A stretch of 64,000 nt of DNA from Sodalis glossinidius str. 'morsitans' (GCF_000010085.1 NC_007712.1:2170001-2234000), one strand, 5' to 3'. Shown: positions 38,467-48,488, counted from the stretch's first letter. The notes: generated from the letters alone by a model not told the origin. A program made the numbers and translations.

Positions 38467-39831
38467 TCAGTCGCACTGTACCTTGATAGCCAGGCCGCCA
38501 CGGGAGGTTTCACGGTATTTGGCATTCATGTCCTTGCCAGTTTCGTACATGGTTTCGATAACCTTATCGAGGGATACACGCGGCGCGCTGGTGCGGCGCA
38601 GTGCCATGCGTGAGGCGTTGATCGCTTTAACCGAGGCGATAGCGTTACGCTCAATGCAGGGTACCTGCACCTGACCGCCCACCGGATCGCAGGTCAAGCC
38701 GAGATTGTGCTCCATGCCGATTTCTGCCGCGACGCAGACCTGTTCCGGGCTGCCGCCCATCAGCTCCGTCAGGCCGGCTGCGGCCATGGAGCACGCCACG
38801 CCCACCTCTCCCTGACAGCCGACTTCAGCGCCTGAAATCGAGGCGTTCATCTTGTACAACATCCCGATAGCGCCGCTGGCGAGGAAATACCGCAGCCAGA
38901 TATCGGGCGAAACGGGTTCGATAAAATGGTCGTAGTAAGCCAGGACCGTGGGTACGATGCCACAGGCGCCGTTAGTGGGCGCGGTGACAACCCGTCCGCC
39001 GGCGGCATTCTCTTCATTGACTGCCAGGGCGAACATATTGACCCAGTCTACCACCTGCATGGGGTCGGTAGAGTGGTTATCTCCTGCGATTAACATCCTC
39101 CTGAGCGCGGCGGCGCGGCGCGGCACCCGAAGCGGCCCCGGCAGCACGCCTTCGGTATTCATGCCGCGATCAATACAGGCTCGCATGGTTTGCCAGACGT
39201 TGGCGAAATACTGGTCTATCACCGCACGATCGTGCAGCGCGAGCTCGTTGCGCAGCACCAGACCGGAAACCGACAAGGCCGTATCGCGGCAATGGTCCAG
39301 CAGTTGCTGGGCGCTGTTGAAAGAATAAGGTACGCTGAGCTCGCAGGTCACCTCCTGGCCGAACTGAGCTTCCTCGACGATAAATCCGCCGCCGATCGAA
39401 TAATAGGTCTGGCTGTAGACGCAGCGGTCTCCCGCAAAGGCGTGGATGCGCAGCCCGTTTTCGTGCCGCGCCAGATTCATGGGGTGAAACACCATGCCGC
39501 CTTCGCGCGGGAAATCCACCTCATGGGGCGTGCCCGCCAGCATCAGCCGCTCGCGCTCCGCCACGTCGCGCAAAAAGGCCGGCGTTGCGTCGATAGCCAC
39601 CGTATCCGGGCTGTTGCCGGCCAGACCGAGAATGATCGCCTGATCCGTATGATGGCCTTTGCCGGTCAGGGCCAGTGAGCCGTAAACCTCGACGGCAATA
39701 CGGGTGATGGTCGTCAGCAGATGTTTTTCGACCAAATCGTCCACAAATTGTTTACCGGCCTTCATCGGGCCTACCGTATGGGAACTGGACGGACCAATAC
39801 CAATTTTGAACATATCGAAAACGCTGATCAC
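38467..39831 (-). CDS. sdaA: L-serine deaminase (iron-sulfur) SdaA
   Basis: A 454-aa protein, the family length. It converts L-serine to pyruvate and ammonia with a labile 4Fe-4S cluster. The N-terminal domain starts ISVFDMFKIGIGPSSSHTVGP. The cysteine-bearing motifs are in place: TNGACGIVPTVL, AEVGCQGEVGVACSMAAAGL and GLTCDPVGGQVQVPCIERNA. Being intact among lost catabolic genes, it may serve pyruvate supply. Confidence 0.96.
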   Translation of the reverse strand: MISVFDMFKIGIGPSSSHTVGPMKAGKQFVDDLVEKHLLTTITRIAVEVYGSLALTGKGHHTDQAIILGLAGNSPDTVAIDATPAFLRDVAERERLMLAGTPHEVDFPREGGMVFHPMNLARHENGLRIHAFAGDRCVYSQTYYSIGGGFIVEEAQFGQEVTCELSVPYSFNSAQQLLDHCRDTALSVSGLVLRNELALHDRAVIDQYFANVWQTMRACIDRGMNTEGVLPGPLRVPRRAAALRRMLIAGDNHSTDPMQVVDWVNMFALAVNEENAAGGRVVTAPTNGACGIVPTVLAYYDHFIEPVSPDIWLRYFLASGAIGMLYKMNASISGAEVGCQGEVGVACSMAAAGLTELMGGSPEQVCVAAEIGMEHNLGLTCDPVGGQVQVPCIERNAIASVKAINASRMALRRTSAPRVSLDKVIETMYETGKDMNAKYRETSRGGLAIKVQCD

Positions 39832-40137
39832 GTTTGCTCTCCTTTACATTTTATAAGGCAACGGGCAGGTGGCATCGACCTGATTGTAATAGTTGAACGG
39901 GGATGACAGGTGCGTTTTCGCATGAAATAAACTAATGCCATTATCCGTGACGTTAGTTGCTCTCATCGCCCCTGCGGTACCCTACATTGAGCGAAAATTA
40001 AATGCAGTAGTAAAATTAAATGCCAATTAAAAATATACTATTAGTGTTATATTCTGCCTAATGTTGCTTATCGGGGATTTTAGCGAGAAAAAAGGAAATG
40101 AAAAGGACTCTGTGCCGTTAAAGGGAGCTGGCTCCCA
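39832..40137. other. Intergenic region upstream of sdaA
   Basis: About 300 bases without a gene between the sdaA start and the nudL remnant's end. It is AT-rich around 39990-40060 and should contain the sdaA promoter (leftward), but no specific site could be called. The inverted repeat at 40128-40170 begins here. Confidence 0.5.
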
Positions 40138-40170
40138 TTATTCGGTCGGCGGCCGAATAATGGGAGCCAG
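40128..40170. repeat. Perfect 18-base inverted repeat at the end of nudL
   Basis: CTGGCTCCCATTATTCGG (40128-40145) is followed after seven bases (TCGGCGG) by its exact reverse complement (40153-40170). It spans the nudL stop codon and would fold as a strong hairpin on either strand. No T-run follows on the minus strand, so a classic terminator is less likely than a local inverted duplication. Confidence 0.9.
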
Positions 40171-40729
40171 ATGATAGAGAATCTGGGCGGTCATGCCCCA
40201 GATCATATGGTGCCGGTACCAGGAGAAATACACCCGCCGGGTCTGCATCCGCCGCTCAATATCCAGCGGGGTGTAGCTCGCCAGCGACAACGCTTCGGTA
40301 AGAGGGATTTCAAATATTTCCGCCACTTCGGCCTCGCTGGCGACAAAACGCCCGCCGGGCGCCAGCAGGCCCACGATGGGGGTCACCTGAAAGCCGCTAC
40401 TGCTGTCCACCGGAGGTAGTTGTCCCAGCACCCGGACCCGGTGCGGATCTATCGCGACTTCTTCTGCGCTTCGCGCAACGCGGTCGCGACGGCGGAAGCA
40501 TCGCTTGCATCGTCGCTGCCGCCCGGAAACGAGACCTGACCGGCGTGTTTGCGCAAAGACGCAGCGCGGCGGGTGAGCAGCAGCGTTGGTGTAGCATGGT
40601 AAATTATGGGAATCAGCACCGCCGCCTGCCGGCGGTGATAGGTGGCGTGGCGGGTTTCCGGCAACAGAGTTGGAAACGGGTGATAAACTCCGGCAACGTG
40701 AGCGGACGTTCTGTCAGGGATTCAGGCAT
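40138..40729 (-). pseudogene. nudL: CoA pyrophosphatase NudL (Nudix), broken
   Basis: The start at 40729 (MPESLTERPLTLPEFITRFQL) overlaps the end of pabB. A shift near 40660 leads to HRRQAAVLIPIIY and HAGQVSFPGGSDD. Within the Nudix box, ALREAQ changes frame before EEVAIDPHRV, and the rest follows from 40431 (VLGQLPPVDSSSGFQVTPIVGL). The catalytic Nudix helix is therefore split. Confidence 0.9.
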
Positions 40730-42092
40730 GCAGCCGTTCCAGCAGAGGCAGCAGCGAGGCCGCTTTAGCCAGCGTCTCCTGGTATTCCGCTTCTTCATCG
40801 CTGTCGGCGACAAGGCCGCCACCGACAGAGCAGTGAATGTGCCGGTCTGCGACCAGCAGCGTGCGAATGGCGATATTGGTGTCCATCGTGCCGCAGCAGC
40901 TGATATAACCGATACTGCCGCACCAGGCACTGCGACGCTGCGGTTCCAGCCTTTCGATGATTTCCATTGCCCGCACCTTAGGCGCGCCGGTAATGGAGCC
41001 GCCTGGGAAGCAGGCGCGCAGCAGATCGCAGGGGCTGCGATCTGCCGGCAAAACGGCGCTGATCGTGCTGACCATGTGGTGCACTGCTGTAAACGTCTCT
41101 ATGGCAAACAGCGATGGCACGCGCACGCTACCGGGCTGGGCTACACGGCCGATGTCGTTGCGCAACAGATCCACTATCATCAGATTTTCCGCCTGATCTT
41201 TGGCGGAGTCGGCCAGCCGTGCTGCCTGCTGGCGATCCGCCTCGGCATCCGTCAGCCGGGGTAATGTGCCTTTGATGGGGCGGGTCTGGATCTCGCCGCC
41301 GCGCAGGCGCAGGAAACGTTCCGGCGACAAGCTGAGCACCGTCGTCTGGTCCGCCAGGCGGATAAACGCCGAGAAGGGCGCCCGGTTGTGGGCCAGCAAG
41401 AGGCGGAACGCCGGCCATTCATCGCCATCGCAGGGGGCGCTGAAACGCTGTGACAGACAGACTTGATAGCAGTCACCCACCAGCAGGTGCTGCTGCACCT
41501 GGCGGAATTTATCGCCATAGTCGGCGCTGGTCATATTGGCGTGCCAGGGCCCGAGCAGATGAAACGGCGCGGGCGGCGCGGGCGGCGCTGCGGTTAACCG
41601 GGCAAGTATGGGGGTGGGATCGTCGTGGCTGACCAGCGTCACCGTACGGCGGTGATGGTCGGCCACCACCGCCCAGCGGTAAATCCCAATTGCCATGTCC
41701 GGCAGCGGGAGATCCTGTTGCGCCAATACCGGCAAAGTTTCGATGCCGCGGGCAAGATCATAGCCAAAATACCCGAGCGCCCCTCCCTGAAACGGTAATT
41801 CCGCATTCGGCGACGCCATCATGCCTACCGCCGCCAACTGCTGTTGCACCAGCGCAAAGGGATCGTCATCCCGGAGCTCGCACGTTTCCCCCCAGCGGAC
41901 TTCAGTGACACCGTCACGCGTGACAAGCGTCACCGCTGGCGCGGCCACCAGGATATCGTAACGGCTATCGGGATGGTCACTATGACCGGAATGCAACAGT
42001 ATCGACCAGGGCTGGCCGGCGAAAGGGGTAAAAAAATCCAGAACGGCATCGGGCCGATAGGGTAATGCTGTCAGTTGTGGCTGCATGGTCAA
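40722..42092 (-). CDS. pabB: Aminodeoxychorismate synthase component I PabB
   Basis: A 456-aa enzyme of the anthranilate synthase component I family. With PabA it makes 4-amino-4-deoxychorismate for folate. The catalytic motif is PIKGTLPR (the lysine marks PabB rather than TrpE); other signatures are LSPERFLRLRGGEIQTR, NLMIVDLLRNDIGRV, FPGGSITGAPKVRAMEII and ETFTAVHHMVSTI. It overlaps nudL by eight bases. Retention fits the need for endogenous folate. Confidence 0.95.
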   Translation of the reverse strand: MTMQPQLTALPYRPDAVLDFFTPFAGQPWSILLHSGHSDHPDSRYDILVAAPAVTLVTRDGVTEVRWGETCELRDDDPFALVQQQLAAVGMMASPNAELPFQGGALGYFGYDLARGIETLPVLAQQDLPLPDMAIGIYRWAVVADHHRRTVTLVSHDDPTPILARLTAAPPAPPAPFHLLGPWHANMTSADYGDKFRQVQQHLLVGDCYQVCLSQRFSAPCDGDEWPAFRLLLAHNRAPFSAFIRLADQTTVLSLSPERFLRLRGGEIQTRPIKGTLPRLTDAEADRQQAARLADSAKDQAENLMIVDLLRNDIGRVAQPGSVRVPSLFAIETFTAVHHMVSTISAVLPADRSPCDLLRACFPGGSITGAPKVRAMEIIERLEPQRRSAWCGSIGYISCCGTMDTNIAIRTLLVADRHIHCSVGGGLVADSDEEAEYQETLAKAASLLPLLERLHA

Positions 42093-42243
42093 GCGCCTGT
42101 TCCCGATCGACGCGGCTTCGGCATCCTGCCCGCGTCGTGGTGAGTTATGAGTTTATGGCGCGATCCTAGCATAACTCCCCGTCATGGCGTAACCGGCGGC
42201 GTCATGAGATAATCAACGTAATCGCCGTAACCCAGAGAGAACG

Positions 42244-42486
42244 ATGCTAAACGACATGCCCGCATTAACCCATGAACAGCAGCAACTGGCCGTAGAGCGG
42301 ATCCAGGCGTTAATGGCCGAAGGAATGAGCAGCGGCGCGGCGATAGCGCAGGTAGCACGCGAGTTGCGCGCCGGCTACACCGGCGAAAGGGTTACCCTGC
42401 GCTGGGAGGAGGATACCGAGGTGCTTGAGACGCCGGCGGCGCGTGCCGAGACGGATCCTTATGATAGCAACCCCGATGATGATTAA
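42244..42486 (+). CDS. yoaH: UPF0181 protein YoaH
   Basis: An 80-aa protein. The first 50 residues match YoaH (PALTHEQQQLAVERIQALMA; GMSSGAAIAQVARELRAGYTGERV). The acidic tail (TEVLETPAARAETDPYDSNPDDD) is longer than in E. coli (59 aa) but typical of relatives. The function is unknown. It is divergent from pabB as in E. coli. Confidence 0.93.
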   Translation: MLNDMPALTHEQQQLAVERIQALMAEGMSSGAAIAQVARELRAGYTGERVTLRWEEDTEVLETPAARAETDPYDSNPDDD

Positions 42487-42504
42487 GCGCAGGGTGGTTC
42501 GCCG

Positions 42505-42858
42505 TTATGACAACGCGGCGACGATTTTGATTTCGATTTTATAGCGCGGATTCATCAAGCCCGCCTGAACAGTACAGCGCACCGGCGCGCTGCCGGCCTC
42601 GACCCAGTTATCCCATACCGCATTCATCCCGGCGAAATCTGCCGCGTCAGGCAGGAAGATGGTGGCATCCACCAGGCGGCGTTTATCGGTATTGCAGCGT
42701 GCTAGCATGGCATCGATAGCGGCAAGCGCGCTGCGGGTTTGGCCGGTAATGTCTTCATCGAGCGCGGCATCCGCCGCCACGCTGGTGTAATAAAGGGTCT
42801 GATGGTGAATCACCGCATCAGACATTCGGGCGCCGGCATCAATACGCTGGAGGGTCAT
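42505..42858 (-). CDS. yoaB: RidA-family protein YoaB
   Basis: A 117-aa RidA/YjgF-fold protein with the ending AGLMNPRYKIEIKIVAAL and the preceding APVRCTVQAG. RidA members hydrolyse reactive enamine/imine intermediates, though YoaB lies in a different subgroup and its role is unproven. The start at 42858 (MTLQRIDAGARMSD) is the family start; the frame is open further upstream. It is convergent with yoaH. Confidence 0.92.
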   Translation of the reverse strand: MTLQRIDAGARMSDAVIHHQTLYYTSVAADAALDEDITGQTRSALAAIDAMLARCNTDKRRLVDATIFLPDAADFAGMNAVWDNWVEAGSAPVRCTVQAGLMNPRYKIEIKIVAALS

Positions 42859-43022
42859 TGCATTTCCTTTCAGTGGTTGAGTGAAAACAACAGCATACCA
42901 TACCGGCGCGGGAAGCCCAGCGTGCCCGATGGCGGTTGCGAAACGCGTTTGCGCATGTGGCAGGATGAAGGCTATCCGGGCGCGGCATAAAAAACAGGGC
43001 AACGCGCTGCGCGGGAGAGAAT

Positions 43023-44394
43023 GTGACAGACGATTTTACTCCCCAGGGTATCCTGGCGAAAGCACTGAACGGTTTCAAGCCGCGAGAGTCTCAGCGCCTC
43101 ATGGCTGAAGCCATTCGTGACGCCATCGGTGTGCAACACTCGCTGGTGGTTGAGGCAGGTACCGGTAAGACCTATGCCTATCTGGTGCCCGCCCTGTTCG
43201 CCGATAAAAAAGTGATTATTTCCACCGGCTCGAAAGCGCTGCAGGATCAGCTGTACGCCCGGGATCTGCCCCGTATCGCGCAGGCGCTGTCCTATCGCGG
43301 GCAGCTGGCCCTGCTGAAAGGGCGGGCCAACTACCTGTGCCTGGAAAGGATGGCGCAGCATGCGGCGGCGGGCGGCGCGCTGACGGCGGAAACGCTTGGT
43401 GCGCTGAGTCAGGTACGCGCCTGGGCGTCGCAAACCGAGGATGGGGACATCGCTAACTGCGGCGGCATACCCGAAGACAGCCCTATCTGGCCGCTGGTGA
43501 CCAGTACTAACGATAATTGCCTCGGCAGCGACACCGCGCCCGGCTCAAACGCCTGCGAAACACCAGCGAGCCGGGATTTAGCTATTGGTACGAATGTAAC
43601 GCGCGTCATTTTCTGCTGGCGCTAACGCTGTTGTCGGTCTCGAACCGCTTCCATGAAGTGATGGCGGAAAAGGCCGGTACCTGGATCTTCACCTCGGCGA
43701 CTTTGTCGGTGAATGACCAATTAGACCATTTCACACAGCGCATGGGGCTTGAGAACTCTAAATCCCTGCTGCTCGCCAGTCCGTTTGATTATGCCGCCCA
43801 GGCGCTGCTGTGCGTGCCGCGCTTTTTGCTGGAACCACGGGAGCGCGGCGCAAAAACTGGCGCGGATGCTGTTGCCGGTGATTATCGCCAACCGCGGCCG
43901 CTGTTTCTTTCTGTGTACCTCGCATCAGATGATGCGCGATCTGGCGGTGGAATTTCGCGCTTCGTTGACCTTGCCGGTGTTGGTGCAGGGTGAAACCAGT
44001 AAGCGCGAAATCCTGCGCCAGTTTGTGGATGCCGGTAACGCGGTATTGGTGGCGACCAACAGTTTTTGGGAAGGGGTGGACGTGCGCGGCGATGTCCTGT
44101 CCTGCGTCATTATCGATAAACTGCCTTTTACCGCGCCGGATGATCCGCTGCTGAAAGCCCGTATTGAAGATTGTCAGCTGCGCGGCGGCGATCCTTTTGC
44201 CGAGGTGCAGATCCCGGAGGCGATCATCGCCCTGAAGCAGGTTGTCGGCAGGTTGATACGCGATAGCGATGACCGTGGCGTGCTGATTATCTGCGATCAG
44301 CGACTGATGACCCGCCCGTACGGCAAGGTTTTTCTGCAAAGCCTGCCGCACCCGCTCGCTCGAACGCACCATCGCCTTTCTAACCGGCGGCTGA
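43023..44394 (+). pseudogene. yoaA: DinG-family helicase YoaA, broken
   Basis: The N-terminus has ALNGFKPRESQRLMAEAI and the Walker A motif VEAGTGKTYAYLVPAL. After DNCLGSD (about 43530) roughly 180 residues are missing, including most of the Fe-S cluster and DEAH regions. The rest appears in three frames: SNRFHEVMAEKAGTWIFTSATLSV; ANRGRCFFLCTSHQMMRDLAVEF; NSFWEGVDVRGDVLSCVIIDKLPF, ending at 44394. Intact YoaA works with HolC (chi) at stalled replication forks. Confidence 0.92.
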
Positions 44395-44474
44395 GGGCTG
44401 TATCCCCTTGTCGCAGCGGGTGTGTTATTATAAGCGCCCGTTAAAGTTCATTGTGTTTCCGCCTGAGGTTTGGC

Positions 44475-45176
44475 ATGTCTACCCGCATTTTAGCCCTTGA
44501 TACCGCGACCGAAGCCTGTTCCGCCGCGCTGATGCTCGACGACGATGTCCTGCTGGAGCGCTTTACCCTCGCCCCGCGCGAACATACGCAGCGCATTCTG
44601 CCCATGGTGGACAGCCTGCTGGCGGAAGCCGGTATGACGCTTAAAAGCCTGGATGCGCTGGCGTTCGGCCGCGGTCCCGGCAGTTTTACCGGCGTCCGCA
44701 TCGGCATCGGCATTGCCCAGGGACTGGCGTTGGGGGCCAATCTGCCGCTTATCGGCGTATCCACGCTGGCGGTGCTGGCGCAAAGCGCCTGGCGCCAGAC
44801 CGGTGTTTGTCAGGTATTGACTGCCATCGATGCGCGCATGGGTGAAGTGTATTGGGCGCCCTATCAACACCAAGCGGGCGTTTGGCTGGGTGAGGAGCGC
44901 GAAGCGGTAGCGGCGCCCGAGGCGCTGGCGTCGCTGGGGGCGAGTCTGTCGGGCTGCTGGGCCACCGCCGGCACCGGCTGGCAGACCTATCCGACGCTCT
45001 TTCATCATGAGGGGTTGACGCTGGTTGCGGGGCACACGTTGTTGCCGAGCGCGCGGGACATGCTACCGCTGGCGCTGCATCATTATCGCCACGGCGGCGC
45101 TCAACCGGTGGCGCTTGCCGAACCGACCTATTTACGTAACGAAGTGGCATGGAAAAAGTTATCCGGCCGGGGCTGA
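44475..45176 (+). CDS. tsaB: tRNA t6A modification protein TsaB
   Basis: A 233-aa protein of the ASKHA fold. The start STRILALDTATEACSAAL and FGRGPGSFTGVRIGIGIAQGL are TsaB signatures. With TsaD, TsaE and TsaC it makes N6-threonylcarbamoyladenosine at position 37 of ANN-reading tRNAs, which is essential. ATG 44475 fits the family start. Intact, in contrast to both neighbours. Confidence 0.95.
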   Translation: MSTRILALDTATEACSAALMLDDDVLLERFTLAPREHTQRILPMVDSLLAEAGMTLKSLDALAFGRGPGSFTGVRIGIGIAQGLALGANLPLIGVSTLAVLAQSAWRQTGVCQVLTAIDARMGEVYWAPYQHQAGVWLGEEREAVAAPEALASLGASLSGCWATAGTGWQTYPTLFHHEGLTLVAGHTLLPSARDMLPLALHHYRHGGAQPVALAEPTYLRNEVAWKKLSGRG

Positions 45177-45238
45177 GCGCTAAACTTATCCGGTCGGTGC
45201 GGGTCAAAGTAGTAGATTAATTAACGAGATAAAGCACT

Positions 45239-45854
45239 ATGTTTAGCCCAAAAGCTTTACCTGTATCGATTCGCCGGCTGGTGTCGGTCGGCTTCATGGC
45301 GGCTGTGTTAACGCTTTCCGGGTGTGTGACGGTACCGGAAGCCATCCGCGGTACCTCCCCCCCCCGACGCCGCAGGATGATTTGGTGAGGGTGATGAATG
45401 CCTCGCAATTGTACATCGGTCAGGAAGGGCGCTTCGGCGGTAAAGTGGTTAAAGTGACCAATGGGACCGGCCGCACCCGTCTGGAAATCGCCACTGTTCC
45501 GCTGGACGACGGCGCAGTGCCGTTGATGCATCGGCCGTCTGTGGGGCGCATCATTGCCCAAATTAACGGCTTTGTGGAGCCGTCCGATTTAAAAGGCCAA
45601 TGGATTACCGTTGTCGGCCCGATTACCGGCACGGAAAAAGGGCATATCGACAAAGCGGACTACACCTACATGGTCCTGCAGGTAAACGGTTATAAACGCT
45701 GGCGGGTGGTGCGTCAGGTCTCGGCGCCTATGGGGCCTCCGTTCGGGCCGTGGGGCTGGGATTATCGCTACGGTTCCCCGTGGGGCCCGAATACGGCCCA
45801 ACCTAGGGGGGTACTACGGCGACATGCGGGTCGACACCGTGCTGTCGGATTAAC
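45239..45854 (+). pseudogene. yeaY: Slp-family outer-membrane lipoprotein YeaY, frameshifted in homopolymers
   Basis: ATG 45239 gives a lipoprotein signal with lipobox LTLSGC and then VTVPEAIRGTS. A nine-C tract (45357-45365) throws the frame, and the body continues as PTPQDDLVRVMNASQLYIGQEG to WDYRYGSPWGPN. A six-G tract near 45807 causes a second shift before YYGDMRVDTVLSD. Apart from these the protein is whole. It lies between tsaB and rnd; fadD, which should follow, is missing. Confidence 0.88.
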
Positions 45855-46036
45855 CCCGCGGCGCTGCCCGGGTTCGCTGACGCCTGGCGCGCGAGAGGCC
45901 TGCGGCAACGACGGGCGTAACCGCTTCCTCACTCGCCCGGTTGAAAACGTGCCGGACGCCTGGCGGTTTACTCGGCACCGCGCAGGCCTGTTTAGGCGGC
46001 CGTCATTTTTCCCCTATCACGTAATAAGAGAGAGCA

Positions 46037-47179
46037 GTGTTAGATTATCAATTGATTACCACGGATCAAGCATTACACGACAGATGTCAGCAAGTCCGTC
46101 AGCATCCCTGGGTGGCGGTAGATACCGAATTTGTGCGCACCTGCACCTATTATCCCCAATTGGGACTGATTCAGATGTTTGACGGCGAGGCGTTGACGCT
46201 TATCGATCCGCTGGCTATTACCGATTGGCAACCTTTTATTGCCCTCCTGGCGGATGAGCAGGTAACCAAATTACTGCATGCCTGCAGCGAGGATCTGGAA
46301 GTGTTCTGGCATAGTTTCGGCCAAATGCCGGTGCCGATGATCGATACCCAGGTGCTGGCCGCGTTTACCGGCCGCGCGCTTTCTTGCGGTTTCGCCGCGC
46401 TGGTAGCGGAAACGCTGGATGTCACGCTGGATAAAACCGAATCCCGTACCGATTGGCTCGCGCGCCCGCTAAGTAAACGGCAGTGTGACTATGCCGCCGC
46501 CGATGTGTATTGGCTGCTGCCGATGGCGCACAAGCTGATAGCGCAAACGCAGCAGGCAGGCTGGTGGTCGCAGGCCAGCCAAGAGTGCGAGGCTATTTGT
46601 CAGCGGCGCCGCGAGGTGGCCGATCCTGAACAGACCTATCGGGATATCGCTAACGCCTGGCAACTGCGCACGCGCCAACAGGCCTGTCTGCAGCGGCTGG
46701 CCAGCTGGCGTCTGAACAAAGCCCGTGAGCGTGATATGGCGGTCAATTTCGTCGTCCGCGAAGAGCATCTGTGGCAGGTGGCGCGCTATATGCCGGGGTC
46801 GCTTGGCGAATTGGAGCAGCTTGGCCTGAGCGGGCCCGAAATTCGCTACCACGGCCGGGCCCTTCTGGCTAAGGTGCAGGAGGCGCAGGCCCTGCCGGAC
46901 GAGGCATTGCCCGCGCCGGTGCTGAATCTTGTCGATCGTCCCGGCTATCGCCAGATGTTTAAAGCGCTAAAAGAGCAAATCCAACTGACGGCTGCAAAGA
47001 CGGGGCTCAGCGGTGAATTGCTGGCGTCGCGTCGCCAAATTAACCATTTAATCAGCGTGATGTGGGGGCTGACGCCGCCTACGCGGGAGCCGGACCTGAT
47101 TAGCGGTTGGCGCTGCGTGCTGTTCGGCGCGCAATTAGTGGCAATATTGCGTCAGGGTCAGAGTGAAGCGGGCCTGTAA
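46037..47179 (+). CDS. rnd: Ribonuclease D
   Basis: A 380-aa DEDD exonuclease that trims tRNA and other small RNA 3' ends. Catalytic acids appear in VAVDTEFVRT (exo I), LLHACSEDLEVF (exo II) and CDYAAADVYWLL (exo III). An HRDC domain follows (about 210-290). The start is the GTG at 46037, preceded by AGAGAGAG. It is followed convergently by minE, as in Yersinia-type genomes. Confidence 0.95.
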   Translation: MLDYQLITTDQALHDRCQQVRQHPWVAVDTEFVRTCTYYPQLGLIQMFDGEALTLIDPLAITDWQPFIALLADEQVTKLLHACSEDLEVFWHSFGQMPVPMIDTQVLAAFTGRALSCGFAALVAETLDVTLDKTESRTDWLARPLSKRQCDYAAADVYWLLPMAHKLIAQTQQAGWWSQASQECEAICQRRREVADPEQTYRDIANAWQLRTRQQACLQRLASWRLNKARERDMAVNFVVREEHLWQVARYMPGSLGELEQLGLSGPEIRYHGRALLAKVQEAQALPDEALPAPVLNLVDRPGYRQMFKALKEQIQLTAAKTGLSGELLASRRQINHLISVMWGLTPPTREPDLISGWRCVLFGAQLVAILRQGQSEAGL

Positions 47180-47381
47180 CGGCCGCGAAGGCCAACGCCT
47201 GGCGTCTGTGGCCGACCTGTCGCTTAATGACAGGGAGCGCAGACGGCGCTTCCCTGCCCGGCATCAGCGCGAATATCGGGCGATTCAGGAACGTCACTGG
47301 CCAGGCGTGCAGAGCCTACGGCGGGTCCATAACGGCGCTGGCCGCCTGCCGGTCGATTGCAGGCGTGTCAGGCGCAGACGC

Positions 47382-47651
47382 TTATTTCGTAGTCTCTTCC
47401 GTTTCCGGCAGGGTCACGTTCAGCTCCAGGATCGAGATATCCCCATCCTTTTTTTCCAGCTGCACCGAGAGCATTTCGGGGTCGATTTGCACATATTTGC
47501 TGATGACCTCAAGCAGGTCACGTTTCAGCTGCGGCAGATAATGCGGTTCGTTATCGCCTCTGCGCCGTTCGGCCACGATGATCTGCAGCCGTTCCTTGGC
47601 TATATTGGCTGTCGATTTTTTACGGGAGAGAAAAAAGTCTAGCAATGCCAT
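47382..47651 (-). CDS. minE: Cell division topological specificity factor MinE
   Basis: An 89-aa MinE. The N-terminal anti-MinCD helix (ALLDFFLSRKKSTANIAKERLQI) and the dimerising end (YVQIDPEMLSVQLEKKDGDISILELNVTLPE) are complete. MinE drives pole-to-pole oscillation of MinCD. It begins four bases after minD, the usual minCDE arrangement. Confidence 0.97.
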   Translation of the reverse strand: MALLDFFLSRKKSTANIAKERLQIIVAERRRGDNEPHYLPQLKRDLLEVISKYVQIDPEMLSVQLEKKDGDISILELNVTLPETEETTK

Positions 47652-47654
47652 GGT

Positions 47655-48467
47655 TTATCCCCCAAACAGGCGTTTCAGGAATCCCTTCTTTTCTTCTTCG
47701 ATGAAGCGGAAGGGACGTTCTTCCCCTAACAAGCGATCAACCATATCTGAATAGGCCTGGCCAGCATCAGATTCCTCATCAAGAATCACCGGCTCACCCT
47801 GGTTGGAGGCCCGCAATACCGATTGATCCTCGGGGATCACACCCACCAAGGGAATGCGTAGAATTTCAATGACATCTTCCATGCTAAGCATGTCGCCGCG
47901 GCTGACGCGTCCAGGATTGTAGCGGGTCAACATCAGGTGCTCTTTGATTGGCTCCAGACCATTTTCGGCACGGCGCGATTTCGACGACAGGATACCCAAT
48001 ATACGGTCTGAGTCACGCACCGACGAGACTTCCGGGTTAGTAGTGATAATGGCTTCATCGGCAAAATACAGTGCCATCAGGGCACCGGTTTCAATACCGG
48101 CCGGTGAATCGCAGACGACAAAATCGAATTCCATCGTGCCTAAATCATTCAACACTTTTTCCACGCCCTCTCGGGTCAGGGCATCTTTATCCCGCGTTTG
48201 GGACGCCGGCAGGATATATAAATTTTCGGTCCGTTTGTCTTTTATCAGCGCCTGATTCAGTGTGGCATCACCCTGGATGACATTGACGAAGTCATAGACC
48301 ACTCGGCGTTCACAGCCCATGATCAAATCAAGATTTCGCAGCCCGATATCGAAATCGATCACTACGGTTTTCTTTCCTTTGCGGGCTAAACCGGTAGCGA
48401 TGGCCGCGCTCGATGTGGTCTTGCCAACCCCCCCTTTACCCGAAGTAACAACTATAATGCATGCCAT
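47655..48467 (-). CDS. minD: Septum site-determining ATPase MinD
   Basis: A 270-aa ParA/MinD ATPase. The deviant Walker A GKGGVGKTTSS is near residues 10-20, and the C-terminal membrane-targeting amphipathic helix reads KKGFLKRLFGG. The start at 48467 is the family start (MACIIVVTSGKGG). It recruits MinC to the membrane and is released by MinE. Intact. Confidence 0.98.
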   Translation of the reverse strand: MACIIVVTSGKGGVGKTTSSAAIATGLARKGKKTVVIDFDIGLRNLDLIMGCERRVVYDFVNVIQGDATLNQALIKDKRTENLYILPASQTRDKDALTREGVEKVLNDLGTMEFDFVVCDSPAGIETGALMALYFADEAIITTNPEVSSVRDSDRILGILSSKSRRAENGLEPIKEHLMLTRYNPGRVSRGDMLSMEDVIEILRIPLVGVIPEDQSVLRASNQGEPVILDEESDAGQAYSDMVDRLLGEERPFRFIEEEKKGFLKRLFGG

Positions 48468-48488
48468 AAATAAATTCCTTGTCAAGGG

